Shown: in pieces, positions 1-8,953 of the stretch
Layout: every line of letters begins with the position of its first letter
Numbering within the stretch: position 1 is the first letter of the stretch
DNA from: Flavobacteriaceae bacterium
GTDB lineage: Bacteria; Bacteroidota; Bacteroidia; Flavobacteriales; Flavobacteriaceae
Reading direction: 5' to 3'
Length of the DNA stretch: 64,000 nt
Assembly (NCBI GenBank): GCA_014075215.1
Contig: CP046177.1
Coordinates: 186,001 to 250,000 of the forward strand
Notes under the pieces: generated by a model
Seen by the model: only the letters and a program-made list of their open reading frames with translations
Database searches by the model: none
Told to the model about the DNA's origin: nothing
Position numbers and translations under genes: made by a program

Positions 1-289
1 CAACACAGAGATCCCTAAAAAAGGAACTTTAGAGTTTAAGGTTCAGATTGCCTCCGGGAAAAGAAAAATAAGCCCAAAGCCGTATAACTTCAAAGGACTA
101 AAAAATGTAGAACGGGTAAAGGTAGGAAACTACTACAAGTATTATTACGGTACTTTTAAAGGCTACCGGGAAGCTCTGAAATACCATAAAAAAGCAAAAA
201 GAAAGGGCTATACTTCAGCATTTATTACCGCTTTTAAAAATGGTAAAAAAATATCAATAGCAGAAGCTATGAAATTAGCTCTAAATTAA
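1..289 (+). CDS. C-terminal part of a probable N-acetylmuramoyl-L-alanine amidase (SPOR-like tail)
   Basis: The window opens inside a gene whose reading frame starts at base 2 and ends with TAA at 287-289. The 95 visible residues are very lysine- and tyrosine-rich and have the SPOR-like pattern FKVQIASG, then YYKYYYGTFKGYREAL, then KRKGYTSAFITAF, which is typical of peptidoglycan-binding tails. In Flavobacteriaceae a periplasmic amidase with such a tail commonly precedes an MCE/MlaD gene, and one follows here 48 bases downstream. The catalytic domain lies outside the window, so the amidase call rests on the tail and the neighbour; another SPOR-domain envelope protein is possible. Confidence 0.55.
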   Translation, partial: NTEIPKKGTLEFKVQIASGKRKISPKPYNFKGLKNVERVKVGNYYKYYYGTFKGYREALKYHKKAKRKGYTSAFITAFKNGKKISIAEAMKLALN

Positions 290-337
290 GGTAGAACTAC
301 CAAAAATTATTAGTAATATTGTAACAAAACCATCAAA

Positions 338-1303
338 ATGTCTAAAGAATTTAAAACAGGCATCGCAGCTATTATCATTATTGGGATGTTTATCTGGGGA
401 TTCAATTTTTTAAAAGGACAAAATATTTTTGATGGGAATGCCCGACATTTTTTTGTAGAATATAACAATATACAAGGCCTCGATAAATCCAGCACAGTAA
501 CTATTAACGGCCTTCAGGTAGGTAAGGTAACGGACATCAGATTTCACAAAGACATTGCTAAAAAAGGACAATTGGTTGTAAAAATCAGTTTGGATAATGA
601 TTTTCAATTTGCTAAAAACAGTATTGCTAAAATACATGCTTCAAGCCTTTTAGGAGGCCAGTCTCTGGCAATCATACCCTCTTATGAAGGAGAAATGGCC
701 GTTTCGGGCGATTATTTACAAGGAACAGTGGAGGCAAATATCTTTTCTTCGGTAGGAGAAAAATTAACACCTTTGCAAGCAAAACTTGAGCACGCAATTG
801 TAAGTACAGATTCCTTGTTTCAGGGAATCAATCAGGTGCTAAAAAAGAAAACAAAAGAGAGTTTAAGTAACAGTATCATAGAATTAGGGCATATTATCAC
901 AAGTTTTAGAAAAACAATCAAATCTGTGAATCAGTTGCTGGACTCAAGTAGTGCCAATATTAAAGGAACATTAAAAAACACCGAATTACTCACTGCAAAA
1001 ATTGTCAAAATTTCAGATACTTTACTGAATGCTAACTTAGGTGTCAGCATCAAAAAAATGGACACTACTTTAACGAATATAAACCTGTTAATAAGTGAAT
1101 TAAAAAACGGAAAAGGAACCTTAGGAAAGTTGATGACAGATGAGCAAATGTATACCAACCTCACTAAAGCTTCCAAAGAGTTAGAGGAATTATTAAGAGA
1201 AATAAAATTAAACCCGAAACGCTTTGTGCATTTTTCATTATTCGGAAAAAAAGCTAGGCCTTATAACGGGAATAATAATAAAAAGAATATAAACAATAAA
1301 TAA
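338..1303 (+). CDS. MlaD/MCE-family lipid transport protein
   Basis: This 321-residue protein has one N-terminal membrane helix (about residues 9-28), then an MCE domain (about 35-115) with the core LDKSSTVTINGLQVGKVTDI and LLGGQSLAIIPS, then a long helical region with repeated LL and KG-TLGKLM segments. That is the usual build of single-domain MlaD-like proteins that anchor in the inner membrane and form a hexameric ring for phospholipid traffic across the periplasm. The C terminus is Asn/Lys-rich and disordered. It follows the amidase-like gene closely and probably shares its transcript. No Mla ATPase or permease gene is visible here. Family assignment is firm; the substrate is inferred. 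Confidence 0.88.
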   Translation: MSKEFKTGIAAIIIIGMFIWGFNFLKGQNIFDGNARHFFVEYNNIQGLDKSSTVTINGLQVGKVTDIRFHKDIAKKGQLVVKISLDNDFQFAKNSIAKIHASSLLGGQSLAIIPSYEGEMAVSGDYLQGTVEANIFSSVGEKLTPLQAKLEHAIVSTDSLFQGINQVLKKKTKESLSNSIIELGHIITSFRKTIKSVNQLLDSSSANIKGTLKNTELLTAKIVKISDTLLNANLGVSIKKMDTTLTNINLLISELKNGKGTLGKLMTDEQMYTNLTKASKELEELLREIKLNPKRFVHFSLFGKKARPYNGNNNKKNINNK

Positions 1304-1502
1304 CGAGTTGTGGTTGATATTCAACGGCATTTGGATAAAAATTTACAATTTTTCATTAAAGACGTATCGTTAACCCTAAATCTGTCAGGGTAAAAATAAT
1401 AAAGAACAAATTAACTACTTAAAAACAATATTCAAACTGTATATGATCTATAAAAAGCCGTTAGCTAAAATTGAAGATATCTACTTACTAAAATAAGATA
1501 CT

Positions 1503-2228
1503 ATGGACAGAGATAAAATAGCAAAATTGATATCGAATAGACTAACCAGAGGCAAAGAATTACTCAAACAACAATATGATAAGTCAAAAAATAAAATAGG
1601 TTATTTTTATATTGATAATCTCTTACCTGCAGAAATTGTTAATGAAATTGATAATCAGTTTCCATATCAAAATATAGAAGTGGTTAATTGTATTAAACAT
1701 ATTTGTGGAATAGAAAACCTTCAACCCGATGAGTATCTATATGCCGGTGGAATATCTTCCATGAAGAAAAATCAATTCTTGAACCCTCATTTGGACAATT
1801 CTCATGATAAGGATAGAAATAGATGGAGGGTTTTAAATTTACTTTATTATGTTACCCCAAATTGGAATGATGAAAACGGAGGGCATTTAGAATTATGGCC
1901 TAACGGTCTAAAGAAAAAGCAAATCACCCTATATTCTAAGTTTAATAGATTAGTTGTTATGGCTACACACCAATTGTCATGGCATTCTGTAAGTCCTGTC
2001 TTAGTCGATTCTTATAGAAATTGTGTATCTAATTATTATTTCTCGAATAGTCCATTACGATTGAATGATAAATTCCATGTTACAACTTTTAGAGGGCGAC
2101 CGGAACAAATAATTACAAATCAAATTTTAAAAACGGACTCATTTTTAAGAATGAGTATCCGAAGACTTTTAAGAAAGGGATTAAGGAAAATCTACATGTA
2201 TACAAAAAGAAGAATTAACTTTTGCTAA
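1503..2228 (+). CDS. 2-oxoglutarate/Fe(II)-dependent oxygenase
   Basis: This 241-residue protein has the facial triad of the 2OG-Fe(II) oxygenases: H96 and D98 in NPHLDNSHD, and H161 in LSWHSVSPV. R172 in the following YRN segment is the likely 2-oxoglutarate anchor. The stretch LNLLYYVTPNWNDENGGHLELW is the classic double-stranded beta-helix core of prolyl-hydroxylase-like members. It starts with an ATG preceded by an A-rich leader. It has no membrane segment or signal peptide, so it should be cytoplasmic. Homologues often modify peptides, sugars or small molecules, and nothing nearby reveals the substrate. The 199-base gap upstream contains no other gene I can support. Confidence 0.85.
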   Translation: MDRDKIAKLISNRLTRGKELLKQQYDKSKNKIGYFYIDNLLPAEIVNEIDNQFPYQNIEVVNCIKHICGIENLQPDEYLYAGGISSMKKNQFLNPHLDNSHDKDRNRWRVLNLLYYVTPNWNDENGGHLELWPNGLKKKQITLYSKFNRLVVMATHQLSWHSVSPVLVDSYRNCVSNYYFSNSPLRLNDKFHVTTFRGRPEQIITNQILKTDSFLRMSIRRLLRKGLRKIYMYTKRRINFC

Positions 2229-2421
2229 CAATGTATCAGTAATAGCAGTTTAGGTGATAAAATAAAAGTATAAAACAAATATCCGTGTAAATCTGAAAAA
2301 TTAGTGAGTAGAAATCTGTTACTAATCATGTACAAGCCCATTTTGAATATGATATTTACCGGAAGCATACAACTTTATAAAAAATGAGTTCAAGTGTATA
2401 ATTAACCAAACAAAACGATAT

Positions 2422-3735
2422 ATGGGGTATATATCAAATATACTTTTTGCCATACTATTGGTTGCAGGTATAGGCCTTTTTATCATACGTATTCGAAAGC
2501 TTATCAGAAATATCAAATTGGGTAAACACACAGGTCCTTTTGATCATACATCTGCTCGATGGAGAAATATGATAATGGTTGCATTGGGGCAGTCTAAAAT
2601 GGTAAGCCGTCCTGTTGCCGGATTTTTGCATATGATGGTCTACATAGGATTTATCATTATCAATATTGAAGTACTGGAAATTATTGTTGACGGTTTATTG
2701 GGAACTCATAGAATATTTCTTCCGTTACTGGGCAAATCGTTTTACGGTTTTCTAATAGGAAACTTTGAAGTGTTGGCGATACTGGTGTTTATTTCAGTTG
2801 TTTTCTTTTGGCTAAGGAGAAACGTTGTCAATATAAAGAGGTTTGTGAATAAGGAAATGAAAGGGTGGCCCAAAAATGACGGAAACCTTATTTTGTATTT
2901 TGAAATGGTATTGATGCTGTTGTTTATTCTCATGAATGCTACAGACCCCGATTTTCAAAAAATGGCCGGTGGAAACCCCATTAGTCAGTTTGTAGCGCCT
3001 TGGTTTTCAGGCCTGCCGTTAGCATCAGTACATCTGATAGAAAGGACTGCTTGGTGGATGCATATTACAGGAATTTTCATCTTTTTAAATTATTTATACT
3101 ATTCCAAGCACCTGCATATTCTCCTGGCCTTTCCCAATACCTATTACGCAAACTTAAATCCAAAAGGACAATTTACCAATTTGGAATCCGTTACCAAAGA
3201 GGTAAAAATGATGATGGATCCGGGTGCAGACCCCTATGCTATGCCTGAAGGAGAAACAGAAAACGAAGTACCGGAAAAATTCGGGGCTAGTGATGTTACT
3301 GATTTAAGCAGAGTACAATTACTAAATGCCTATACGTGTACCGAATGTGGGCGATGTACATCTGCCTGCCCTGCCCACCTTACGGGAAAAGCATTATCTC
3401 CCAGGTCGATTATGATGAAAACACGCGATCGGCTGGAGGAAGTAGGAAGAAATTTAGATAAAAATAAAGGAGTCTTCAAAGATGACGGTAAACAACTATT
3501 GAATGATTATATCACTCCGGAAGAATTGTGGGCTTGTACCAGTTGCAATGCCTGTGTAGAAGAATGCCCGGTAAATATAGATCCGTTATCAATTATTACA
3601 GATATGCGCAGATATCTGGTGATGGAACAATCCGCTGCTCCACAGGAATTAAATATGATGATGACAAATATTGAAAATAACGGTGCACCGTGGCAATATA
3701 GCCAGCAAGACAGGTTGAACTGGAAAGATGAATAA
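2422..3735 (+). CDS. Membrane-bound 4Fe-4S dicluster oxidoreductase (HdrC/NarI-like plus ferredoxin domain)
   Basis: The first ~240 residues hold several membrane helices of the HdrC/NarI type. The cytoplasmic C-terminal part has two ferredoxin-like cysteine sets: C306, C309, C312, C316 (CTECGRCTSACP) and C372, C375, C378, C382 (CTSCNACVEECP). Such proteins pass electrons between a soluble CCG-domain subunit and the quinone pool. In flavobacteria the CCG gene normally follows at once. Here it lies at 11610, beyond a 7.9-kb accessory island that starts right after this stop codon. All eight iron-sulfur ligands are present, so the protein itself looks functional. Its electron donor is unknown. 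Confidence 0.85.
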   Translation: MGYISNILFAILLVAGIGLFIIRIRKLIRNIKLGKHTGPFDHTSARWRNMIMVALGQSKMVSRPVAGFLHMMVYIGFIIINIEVLEIIVDGLLGTHRIFLPLLGKSFYGFLIGNFEVLAILVFISVVFFWLRRNVVNIKRFVNKEMKGWPKNDGNLILYFEMVLMLLFILMNATDPDFQKMAGGNPISQFVAPWFSGLPLASVHLIERTAWWMHITGIFIFLNYLYYSKHLHILLAFPNTYYANLNPKGQFTNLESVTKEVKMMMDPGADPYAMPEGETENEVPEKFGASDVTDLSRVQLLNAYTCTECGRCTSACPAHLTGKALSPRSIMMKTRDRLEEVGRNLDKNKGVFKDDGKQLLNDYITPEELWACTSCNACVEECPVNIDPLSIITDMRRYLVMEQSAAPQELNMMMTNIENNGAPWQYSQQDRLNWKDE

Positions 3736-4058
3736 TTGAACCAAACAGGTAAACAAGGCCATCATCAACCTAAATATACTGTAGAGGCCTTTGCAAAATT
3801 GATTTGGCAAAAAAGTTCGATGCCCGAAGAACATTTTCAACCGGAGTAACCTGTTGGCTTTGAGGATTTAAAATTTTCGAGAAGGAAGAAATTTGAAGCC
3901 AAATCAATTTCAATATAGAATATATCACTATTTTGCAAAGGTTTCTTATATTCGAAATGTTCTCTGTAACTTTTGGAAGCATAAAATTAAGAAGAAATTA
4001 AAATAAGTAATTAATAAATAAGTTTATATTTGTATTAAACTATAATGATTAGTTAAAT
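3736..4058. other. Intergenic junction of the accessory island with a long inverted repeat
   Basis: No convincing gene lies in these 323 bases. The stretch holds a split inverted repeat: 3788-3808 (CCTTTGCAAAATTGATTTGGC-type arm, shown in two parts) pairs with GCCAAATCAATTT at 3898-3910 and TTTTGCAAAGG at 3931-3941, so 24 bases of arm are complementary with one 20-base bulge. It lies between the Fe-S gene and the first island gene. It may be a relic of the inserting element, or a terminator-like structure lacking a T run. I see no target-site duplication. Confidence 0.5.
4025..4032 (+). promoter_or_regulatory. -7 promoter box for the first island gene pair
   Basis: TATATTTG matches the Bacteroidota -7 consensus TANNTTTG and lies 26 bases before the ATG at 4059. 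The -33 TTG is not evident, so strength is uncertain. It suggests the pair at 4059-4868 is transcribed separately from the upstream Fe-S gene. Confidence 0.45.
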
Positions 4059-4388
4059 ATGGACATCAAAATGCATAATTCTATAAAATTTAATAATCAA
4101 AAAATAGAAAATTTAAAAGAAGCTAAGTTGATATTTTTTAGAGCAATTGAAAAATTCTTAAAAAATAACCCTGAAATGTCTACAGAGATAGAAGAATTAA
4201 AAAGGGAACTTGAAAAAATCTATTTGACAAAGAAAGCTAATTACGTTCTAGAAAACAAGATACAAGTTTTAAATCAATATCTGGAAAACGCTTTCCATTT
4301 TGCATTATCAAAAGACAATGAATTGGGAAAAGGATCTTCTAGTCTCTATTATTTAAAACATTCTAAAAGATTTACATTAAGTGAGTAA
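4059..4388 (+). CDS. Hypothetical helical protein, first gene of an accessory pair
   Basis: I do not recognise this 109-residue protein. It is mostly charged and helical (EIEELKRELEKIYLTKK, LENKIQVLNQYLENAF), with no signal peptide, membrane helix or cysteine. Starts at 4059 or at the next ATG (4071) are both possible. Its stop overlaps the GTG start of the following gene by eight bases, so the two are translationally coupled and probably function together. The partner encodes a small protein with membrane helices. A small cytoplasmic protein plus a membrane protein in an accessory cassette could be a toxin-antitoxin-like or effector pair, but nothing in the sequence proves it. Confidence 0.6.
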   Translation: MDIKMHNSIKFNNQKIENLKEAKLIFFRAIEKFLKNNPEMSTEIEELKRELEKIYLTKKANYVLENKIQVLNQYLENAFHFALSKDNELGKGSSSLYYLKHSKRFTLSE

Positions 4389-4868
4389 AGGTACATCAGA
4401 AAGCAACGATACCTCTGAAGAATTGAGCAATATCATTCCAAGTCAACCTCAAAGTAAGATTAAAAATATGCTTGAGGAGATTGAGTTATTAGCACTACAT
4501 AAAGAACGAGGAAGTGGAATTGACATATCTTCATTTAATGAATCTCAAAAAGATAAGTTGTTAGATATCATGGCTAAAAATGAAGAGAATGCTTTTTCTT
4601 TTTATTCAAAGCGTTTAGAAACTGAAAAAGATATTGAAATAAAAAGGTTAGATACTTCAATTGTCAACCAAAAAACATTAAAAATAATTGTGTAATTGGA
4701 GGTATAATAGCAATCCCATTAGTTACAGTTCTAATTATGTTCTACAAAGATACTTACTTTGTTCCTTGGCTAACATTTTTAGCTGGTTTAGCTGGTGGAA
4801 CAGGAATCAGCAAATTATCTAAACATATTTTGCAAGCACCTGAAAAAACTAACTTCGGGGAAGAATAG
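4381..4868 (+). pseudogene. DUF2335-like two-helix membrane protein, frameshifted
   Basis: The first frame (4381-4695, GTG start) encodes 104 residues with a helical region FNESQKDKLLDIMAKNEENA and FYSKRLETEKDIEIKRLD. It then stops, while the -1 frame stays open to TAG at 4866-4868 and encodes two membrane helices, CVIGGIIAIPLVTVLIMFY and FVPWLTFLAGLAGGTGISKL. Together the pieces have the architecture of DUF2335-type small membrane proteins: a helical cytoplasmic part, then a hairpin of two helices. The shift lies within about 15 bases of an A6 run (4670-4675). A one-base indel is the simplest reading. Sequencing error or slippage on A6 are alternatives. Family match is tentative. Confidence 0.55.
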
Positions 4869-4875
4869 TAAGTCA

Positions 4876-5015
4876 GGCTACAGAGAACACAGTATAAACT
4901 TAATAAGGTCAAAGATTTAAATCAAAGTTATTTATGTGTTTGTGAAAGTAGTTGTTAAACCGAAAATCATAACACATAAATCCCTTACTAAGTTTATATG
5001 AGACCGTTGTAGGCA
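4876..5015 (+). repeat. Imperfect-palindrome intergenic repeat, copy R1 (attC-like position)
   Basis: This 140-bp element begins eight bases after the stop of the preceding gene. Its ends are imperfect inverted repeats: GGCTACAGAGAACACAGTAT at the left, and TTTATATGAGACCGTTGTAG before GCA at the right. The interior (GTGAAAGTAGTTGTTAAACC, then GAAAAT) recurs at 11478-11575. The element sits between two independent gene cassettes, in the position an integron attC site would have. No integron integrase is seen in the window. Confidence 0.55.
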
Positions 5016-5069
5016 ATATTCACTGACTAACAAACTGAATTATAAACTAAAAATACAACGGAAAAAATT

Positions 5070-5274
5070 ATGAAAACAAGAATTAATCAACTAATCAAAA
5101 TTGGAATTCTAACTTTCGGCATTTCATTATTCTTTTTTACAGCATGTCAAACTGAAAATGAAGTCATCGAGGAAAATTTGACAGCTGAAAAACAAGATTA
5201 TTCTGTCAACAAAGTCAGGTTTTCAGAATTTGAAAGTAATACTAAACTTGTAGAGGTACTATCTAAATTAAATA
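5070..5274 (+). pseudogene. Lipoprotein gene, N-terminal piece (cut by IS nest)
   Basis: The ATG at 5070 opens a protein with a lipoprotein signal peptide: basic start, hydrophobic core LIKIGILTFGISLFFF, lipobox FTAC. A charged mature part follows (EVIEENLTAEKQDYSVNKVR). After 68 codons the frame runs into the left end of an ISAon1-like element at 5275. The target duplication ATTAAATA (5267-5274 and 9472-9479) lets the gene be rejoined exactly: LSKLN at the left continues as TSFKKKRSG at the right with the frame kept. The ORF continuing to 5324 is IS sequence and not part of the protein. The function of the intact lipoprotein is unknown. Confidence 0.85.
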
Positions 5275-5575
5275 GGATCAAGACTAATTGTTGTGTTTAT
5301 GCAAAAATTGTAGTTAATCTATAGAGGAAGAATTCTGTGTTTTTGACCCCTCTAAATTGTAATCTAAAGGCTTTGATTTTGGCATTGAAAGATTCTGCCG
5401 CTGCATTAGTACTTCTATTAATGAAGTAATTCAATATTGATCTATAGTTAAGCCTGATAGAGTTTGCTATGGTATTAAAAGCCTTGTATGCTGTTTGTTC
5501 TACATCTTTATACCAATGCGCTAGTTTTGTATAAGCGACTTGTATTGGATATGCAACAAAAAATGGTACAAAAAG

Positions 5576-6445
5576 TTAAGCTACATTTTTGATTTGATAT
5601 AATTTTTCAAATTCGATGATATTTTTGTAACCAAGAGCAGAATGTCTTCTGTATCTGTTGTACCAAGTTTCTATGTATTCAAAGACTTTAATTTGAAGAC
5701 TTTTGTTGGATATAAACTTATTGTCTATCATTAGTTCTGTTTTGATTGTTTTAAAAAAAGATTCAGCTACTGCATTATCCCAACAGTTTCCTTTTCTACT
5801 CATACTGGGTGTTACATGATAACTTTTAAGGATATTAACAAACGCATGAGATGCGTATTGTACACCTCGATCAGAATGAAAAATCATACCTTCACAAGGC
5901 ATTCTGTTGTTTACAGCCATTCTCCATGCAGCAATGATAGTTTGTCTTGCTTTGAGTCCATTGCTCAAAGACCAACCAATGACTTTACGATCAAACAGGT
6001 CAATAATTACCGTTAAGTACAGCCATCCTTGTGCAGGCTTTAAATAGGTAATATCAGAAACCCATTTCTGTGCAGCAGCGGTAGCTTTAAAATCTCTATC
6101 CAATACATTATCAGCTACTGGATATTGATGCTTAGAATCTGTCGTGACAACAAATTTCTTTTTACGAACTGCTTTAATCCCGTGTTTTTTCATCAATCGT
6201 GCTACCCTAGACCTAGATACTTTAAACCCTTTAGCTTTGAGTTCCTCTGTAATTCTAGGACTTCCATAAGTAGATTTACTTCGCTCACAGATACGGTGAA
6301 TCTCAGAGAGTAGCATACGATTTTTTCCATCTCTATCTGATGGAACATAATTCTTACTCCTGTAATAACTGTTTCTACTAATTTTAAAAATTTTACACAT
6401 CTTCCCAACCGGATATTCTCTACTGTAATCTTTGATAAATTTCAA
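5576..6445 (-). CDS. IS3-family transposase orfB (copy 1)
   Basis: This 289-residue protein has the HTH_21 region near the start and an rve integrase core. The DDE residues are in KWVSDITYL, FHSDRGVQY and NAVAESFFKTIKTE. The start codon overlaps the orfA stop region (6442-6445). In IS3 elements the active enzyme is the orfA-orfB fusion made by -1 frameshifting. In this copy orfA contains A-AAA-AAG, and the -1 frame from there is open into orfB. The copy looks intact, so it may be the active source of the family in this region. Confidence 0.93.
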   Translation of the reverse strand: MKFIKDYSREYPVGKMCKIFKISRNSYYRSKNYVPSDRDGKNRMLLSEIHRICERSKSTYGSPRITEELKAKGFKVSRSRVARLMKKHGIKAVRKKKFVVTTDSKHQYPVADNVLDRDFKATAAAQKWVSDITYLKPAQGWLYLTVIIDLFDRKVIGWSLSNGLKARQTIIAAWRMAVNNRMPCEGMIFHSDRGVQYASHAFVNILKSYHVTPSMSRKGNCWDNAVAESFFKTIKTELMIDNKFISNKSLQIKVFEYIETWYNRYRRHSALGYKNIIEFEKLYQIKNVA

Positions 6446-6741
6446 TACTTCCGATCGCTCTTGGAGAAGATGCTCACGGCCTTTTTTAAGATATCCCGCT
6501 CCATGGTAACATCCTTGAGCTGTTTACGTAATCGCTCTAACTCTTTCTGATCTTCTGTGAGTTGTTTGACGCCATTACCGCTAAAAGCTAAATCAGGACG
6601 CTGTTCTAATTCTCTACGCCATCTGTAAATAAGATCTGCACTGATTCCCAATTCCATGGCAATCTGCTTTGTGTTACCTCGTACATTGCTTAATTCTACT
6701 GCTTTAATTTTAAACTCTTTACTGTATTTTCTTCGTTTCAT
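6442..6741 (-). CDS. IS3-family transposase orfA (copy 1)
   Basis: The 99-residue protein has an N-terminal helix-turn-helix (KRRKYSKEFKIKAVELS, then IAMELGISADLIYRWRREL) and a leucine-zipper-like helix (LERLRKQLKDVTMERDILKK), as expected for the DNA-binding, multimerising orfA of the IS150 subgroup. A slippery A6G string (reverse complement of 6482-6488) lies at ILKKAV, where -1 frameshifting would join it to orfB. Confidence 0.92.
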   Translation of the reverse strand: MKRRKYSKEFKIKAVELSNVRGNTKQIAMELGISADLIYRWRRELEQRPDLAFSGNGVKQLTEDQKELERLRKQLKDVTMERDILKKAVSIFSKSDRKY

Positions 6742-6880
6742 ATGGTTAAGTTATTTTAGATAAAATTAGCTTAACTCTTTGTCACTCTAAATGTAGCAAG
6801 TCCATATTGAGTTTGCTGTGTTGAAGATATTTCTAAGTCCTTGTACGAGCTTAAAAGGGATCAAGACTAATTGTTGTGTT

Positions 6881-7873
6881 TTAGGCAAAAATTTGTGTTA
6901 ATCTGAACAGGAAGAATTCTACATTTTTAACACCTCTAAACTGCGCTCTAAAGGCTTTAATCTTAGCATTAAAAGATTCAGCAGAAGCATTTGTACTCCG
7001 ATTGATAAAATAATTGAGTATTGACCGATAATTTATAGAAATTGTATTTGCTATTGTATTAAAAGCTTTAAAACCAGATTTTTCTACATCATTATACCAA
7101 TGTGCTAGTTTTGTATATGCAATTTGTATTGATTTAGCTGTATTGAATATATTTCTAAGGCTCTGATTTAAGTTAAAAGCCTTTTGAATATCAGGATATT
7201 TTTCAAAAAGTATTTTGCTTCTTAGATATTGATTTTGTGTCCATTTTTCAGGAGATTTATAGAGTAAATATCTACTTCTAGCTAAGAGTTGTTTTCTAGT
7301 GTCCCCATTGTCAAATATCTCAGGTTGATACTCTTTACCTTTTGTTTTTGCTAACTTGATTAGGTCATTTTCTAGGTCTATTGCATTCCATCGATGTTTT
7401 ATTCTAATATCTTGTAGCGCTTCTAGAGCTAGTTTTTGCACATGGAATCTATCAGTTACTTGTATGGCCTTAGGGAAACATGTTTTGGCTATATTTTTCA
7501 TAGAGTTCGCCATATCTAGTGTAATTTCTTTGACTTTGTTTCTTTTTTTAGAGGATATTTTAAGTAACTGTTCTATAATGGGTTCTATCTTAGTGCCTGC
7601 AAAAACCCCTACAATAGCTCCTTTTTTACCTTTGGCTTTTTTATTGGTAATAATGGTGTAGAGTTCTCCTTTAGACAATGCTGTTTCATCAATAGATAAA
7701 TAAGCACCTATATTTTCAGGAAAAACATGCCACTCTTTAGCATGTTTTTTTTGTTTCCATTGTTTAAACTCACTTAAATAATCACGATATTGACGTCCAA
7801 GTTTTTTACCATCAACTCCGTAAAATCTACCTATAGTTCTACAATCACTGGTTTCTCTATCTACTAATTTCTT
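6881..7873 (-). CDS. ISAon1-type transposase orfB (element B)
   Basis: The frame is open from about 7873 to the stop at 6881 and encodes the catalytic half of the transposase. Recognisable blocks are FYGVDGKKLGRQYRDYLSEF, YLSIDETALSKGELYT, EITLDMANSMKNIA, QVTDRFHVQKLALEALQ and STNASAESFNAKIKAFR, with acidic residues suitable for a DDE active site. No ATG starts the frame. It is entered at the run TTTTTTAAAAG near the end of orfA (about 7870-7880) by a +1 shift, an arrangement kept in three copies here. TTG at 7678 is a nominal start but would omit a conserved block. The element appears intact. Confidence 0.85.
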   Translation of the reverse strand, partial: KKLVDRETSDCRTIGRFYGVDGKKLGRQYRDYLSEFKQWKQKKHAKEWHVFPENIGAYLSIDETALSKGELYTIITNKKAKGKKGAIVGVFAGTKIEPIIEQLLKISSKKRNKVKEITLDMANSMKNIAKTCFPKAIQVTDRFHVQKLALEALQDIRIKHRWNAIDLENDLIKLAKTKGKEYQPEIFDNGDTRKQLLARSRYLLYKSPEKWTQNQYLRSKILFEKYPDIQKAFNLNQSLRNIFNTAKSIQIAYTKLAHWYNDVEKSGFKAFNTIANTISINYRSILNYFINRSTNASAESFNAKIKAFRAQFRGVKNVEFFLFRLTQIFA

Positions 7874-8207
7874 TTAAAAAAGCAGCGAACTGCTCTGTCA
7901 TTCGAGTCCCCTGTGCTACTAAATTCCAATCTCTTTGTACAATTTGTTTGGTCTTCCTATCTAACCATCTACGACGTTTAATGTGAAGATATACTGTGTT
8001 GCCTCGTAATGGAAAGTCTTGAATGGTAAGCTCTTTATGAAATCCGTGAGCTATCAAGATACGTTCTGATTCTTCTTTGGGAACTATGTTACGTTCTTCA
8101 AAATACAAATGCATCACTTCATTTTCAACACTATGTTTTGACAAATCAAAATGTTCAACTAACAACTCTGGTAAAATTAATTTTAGTAAATCTATATAAG
8201 TATCCAA
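7857..8207 (-). CDS. ISAon1 transposase N-terminal region protein orfA (element B)
   Basis: The 116-residue protein corresponds to the N-terminal region seen in ISAon1-type elements. It has a helical start (DLLKLILPELLVEHFDL) and a basic block LHIKRRRWLDRKTKQIVQRD that should bind DNA, ending AAFLKEISR. It overlaps the orfB frame by 17 bases. A T6-A4 run near its end is the presumed frameshift site. Confidence 0.85.
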   Translation of the reverse strand: MDTYIDLLKLILPELLVEHFDLSKHSVENEVMHLYFEERNIVPKEESERILIAHGFHKELTIQDFPLRGNTVYLHIKRRRWLDRKTKQIVQRDWNLVAQGTRMTEQFAAFLKEISR

Positions 8208-8953
8208 CCTCCTTTTTTTACAAAGATCACAATACTATTTTAAATTCACACACAACTTTTGAGATTGATCCCTTAAAAGCTGTTTTGATATCAGGATATC
8301 TTTTAAAGAGGATGTTAGCTCTTACTCTTTGATCTTCTGTCCAATTACTTGGTGCTTTGTAGAGTAAGTATCTGCTTCTAGCCAAGAGTTGCTTTATGGT
8401 ATCTCCATTTTCTAATATTTCAGGGTAATATTCTTTGTTATTGGTTTTGGCAAGTTTGATCCGTTCATTTTCTGTATCTATGGCTTCCCATCGATGTTTG
8501 ATCCTAATTTCTTGAAGTGCTTCTAGAGCTAGTTTCTGTACATGGAATCTATCGGTTACTTGTATGGCTTTGGGGAAACACCGTTTGGCAATCAGCTTCA
8601 TGGAGTTCGCCATATCTAGGGTAATTTCTCTGACCTTGTTTCTTTTCGCAGATGAGATTTTAAATAGGTGTTTGATAATAGGTTCTGCTTTGGTAGTAGC
8701 TATGATCGCCACAATACTTCCTTTCTTTCCTTTAGCTTTTTTATTGGTAACGATGGTGTAGAGTTCTCCTTTTGATAAGGCTACTTCGTCGATAGATAAT
8801 CGAGTTCCTATATTCTCAGGGAAGATCAACCACTCTTTGGCATGAGACTTTTCCTTCCACTGTTTAAACTCACTCAAATAATCTCGATACTGCCTTTGGA
8901 ACTTCTTCCCATTCACGCCATAGATTCTTGCAATGGTTTTGCAATCACTCTTC

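Larger units (their letters stand above)
5546..6804 (-). mobile_element. IS3-family element, copy 1 (1259 bp)
   Basis: The element has ends TGGATATGCAACAAAAAATG and, reverse complemented, TGGACTTGCTACATTTAGAG. It is flanked by a 3-bp duplication TAT (5543-5545 and 6805-6807) and lies inside the transposase of ISAon1 element A. It carries orfA and orfB in the standard IS3/IS150 arrangement. A near-identical copy of the same length is at 17881-19139. Confidence 0.92.
6858..8271 (-). mobile_element. ISAon1-like element B (1414 bp)
   Basis: Ends are GGATCAAGACTAATTGTTGT and, reverse complemented, GGATCAATCTCAAAAGTTGT. An 8-bp duplication CTTAAAAG flanks it (6850-6857 and 8272-8279). It is inserted in the orfB of element A in the same orientation and contains complete orfA and orfB. 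The inverted ends and 8-bp duplication match the ISL3-like group to which ISAon1-type transposases are usually assigned. Confidence 0.9.

Noticed and set aside
4666..4700. Programmed -1 frameshift in the DUF2335-like gene
   Set aside because: The heptamer in frame is A-AAA-ACA, not a standard slippery X-XXY-YYZ site; a simple indel is more likely.
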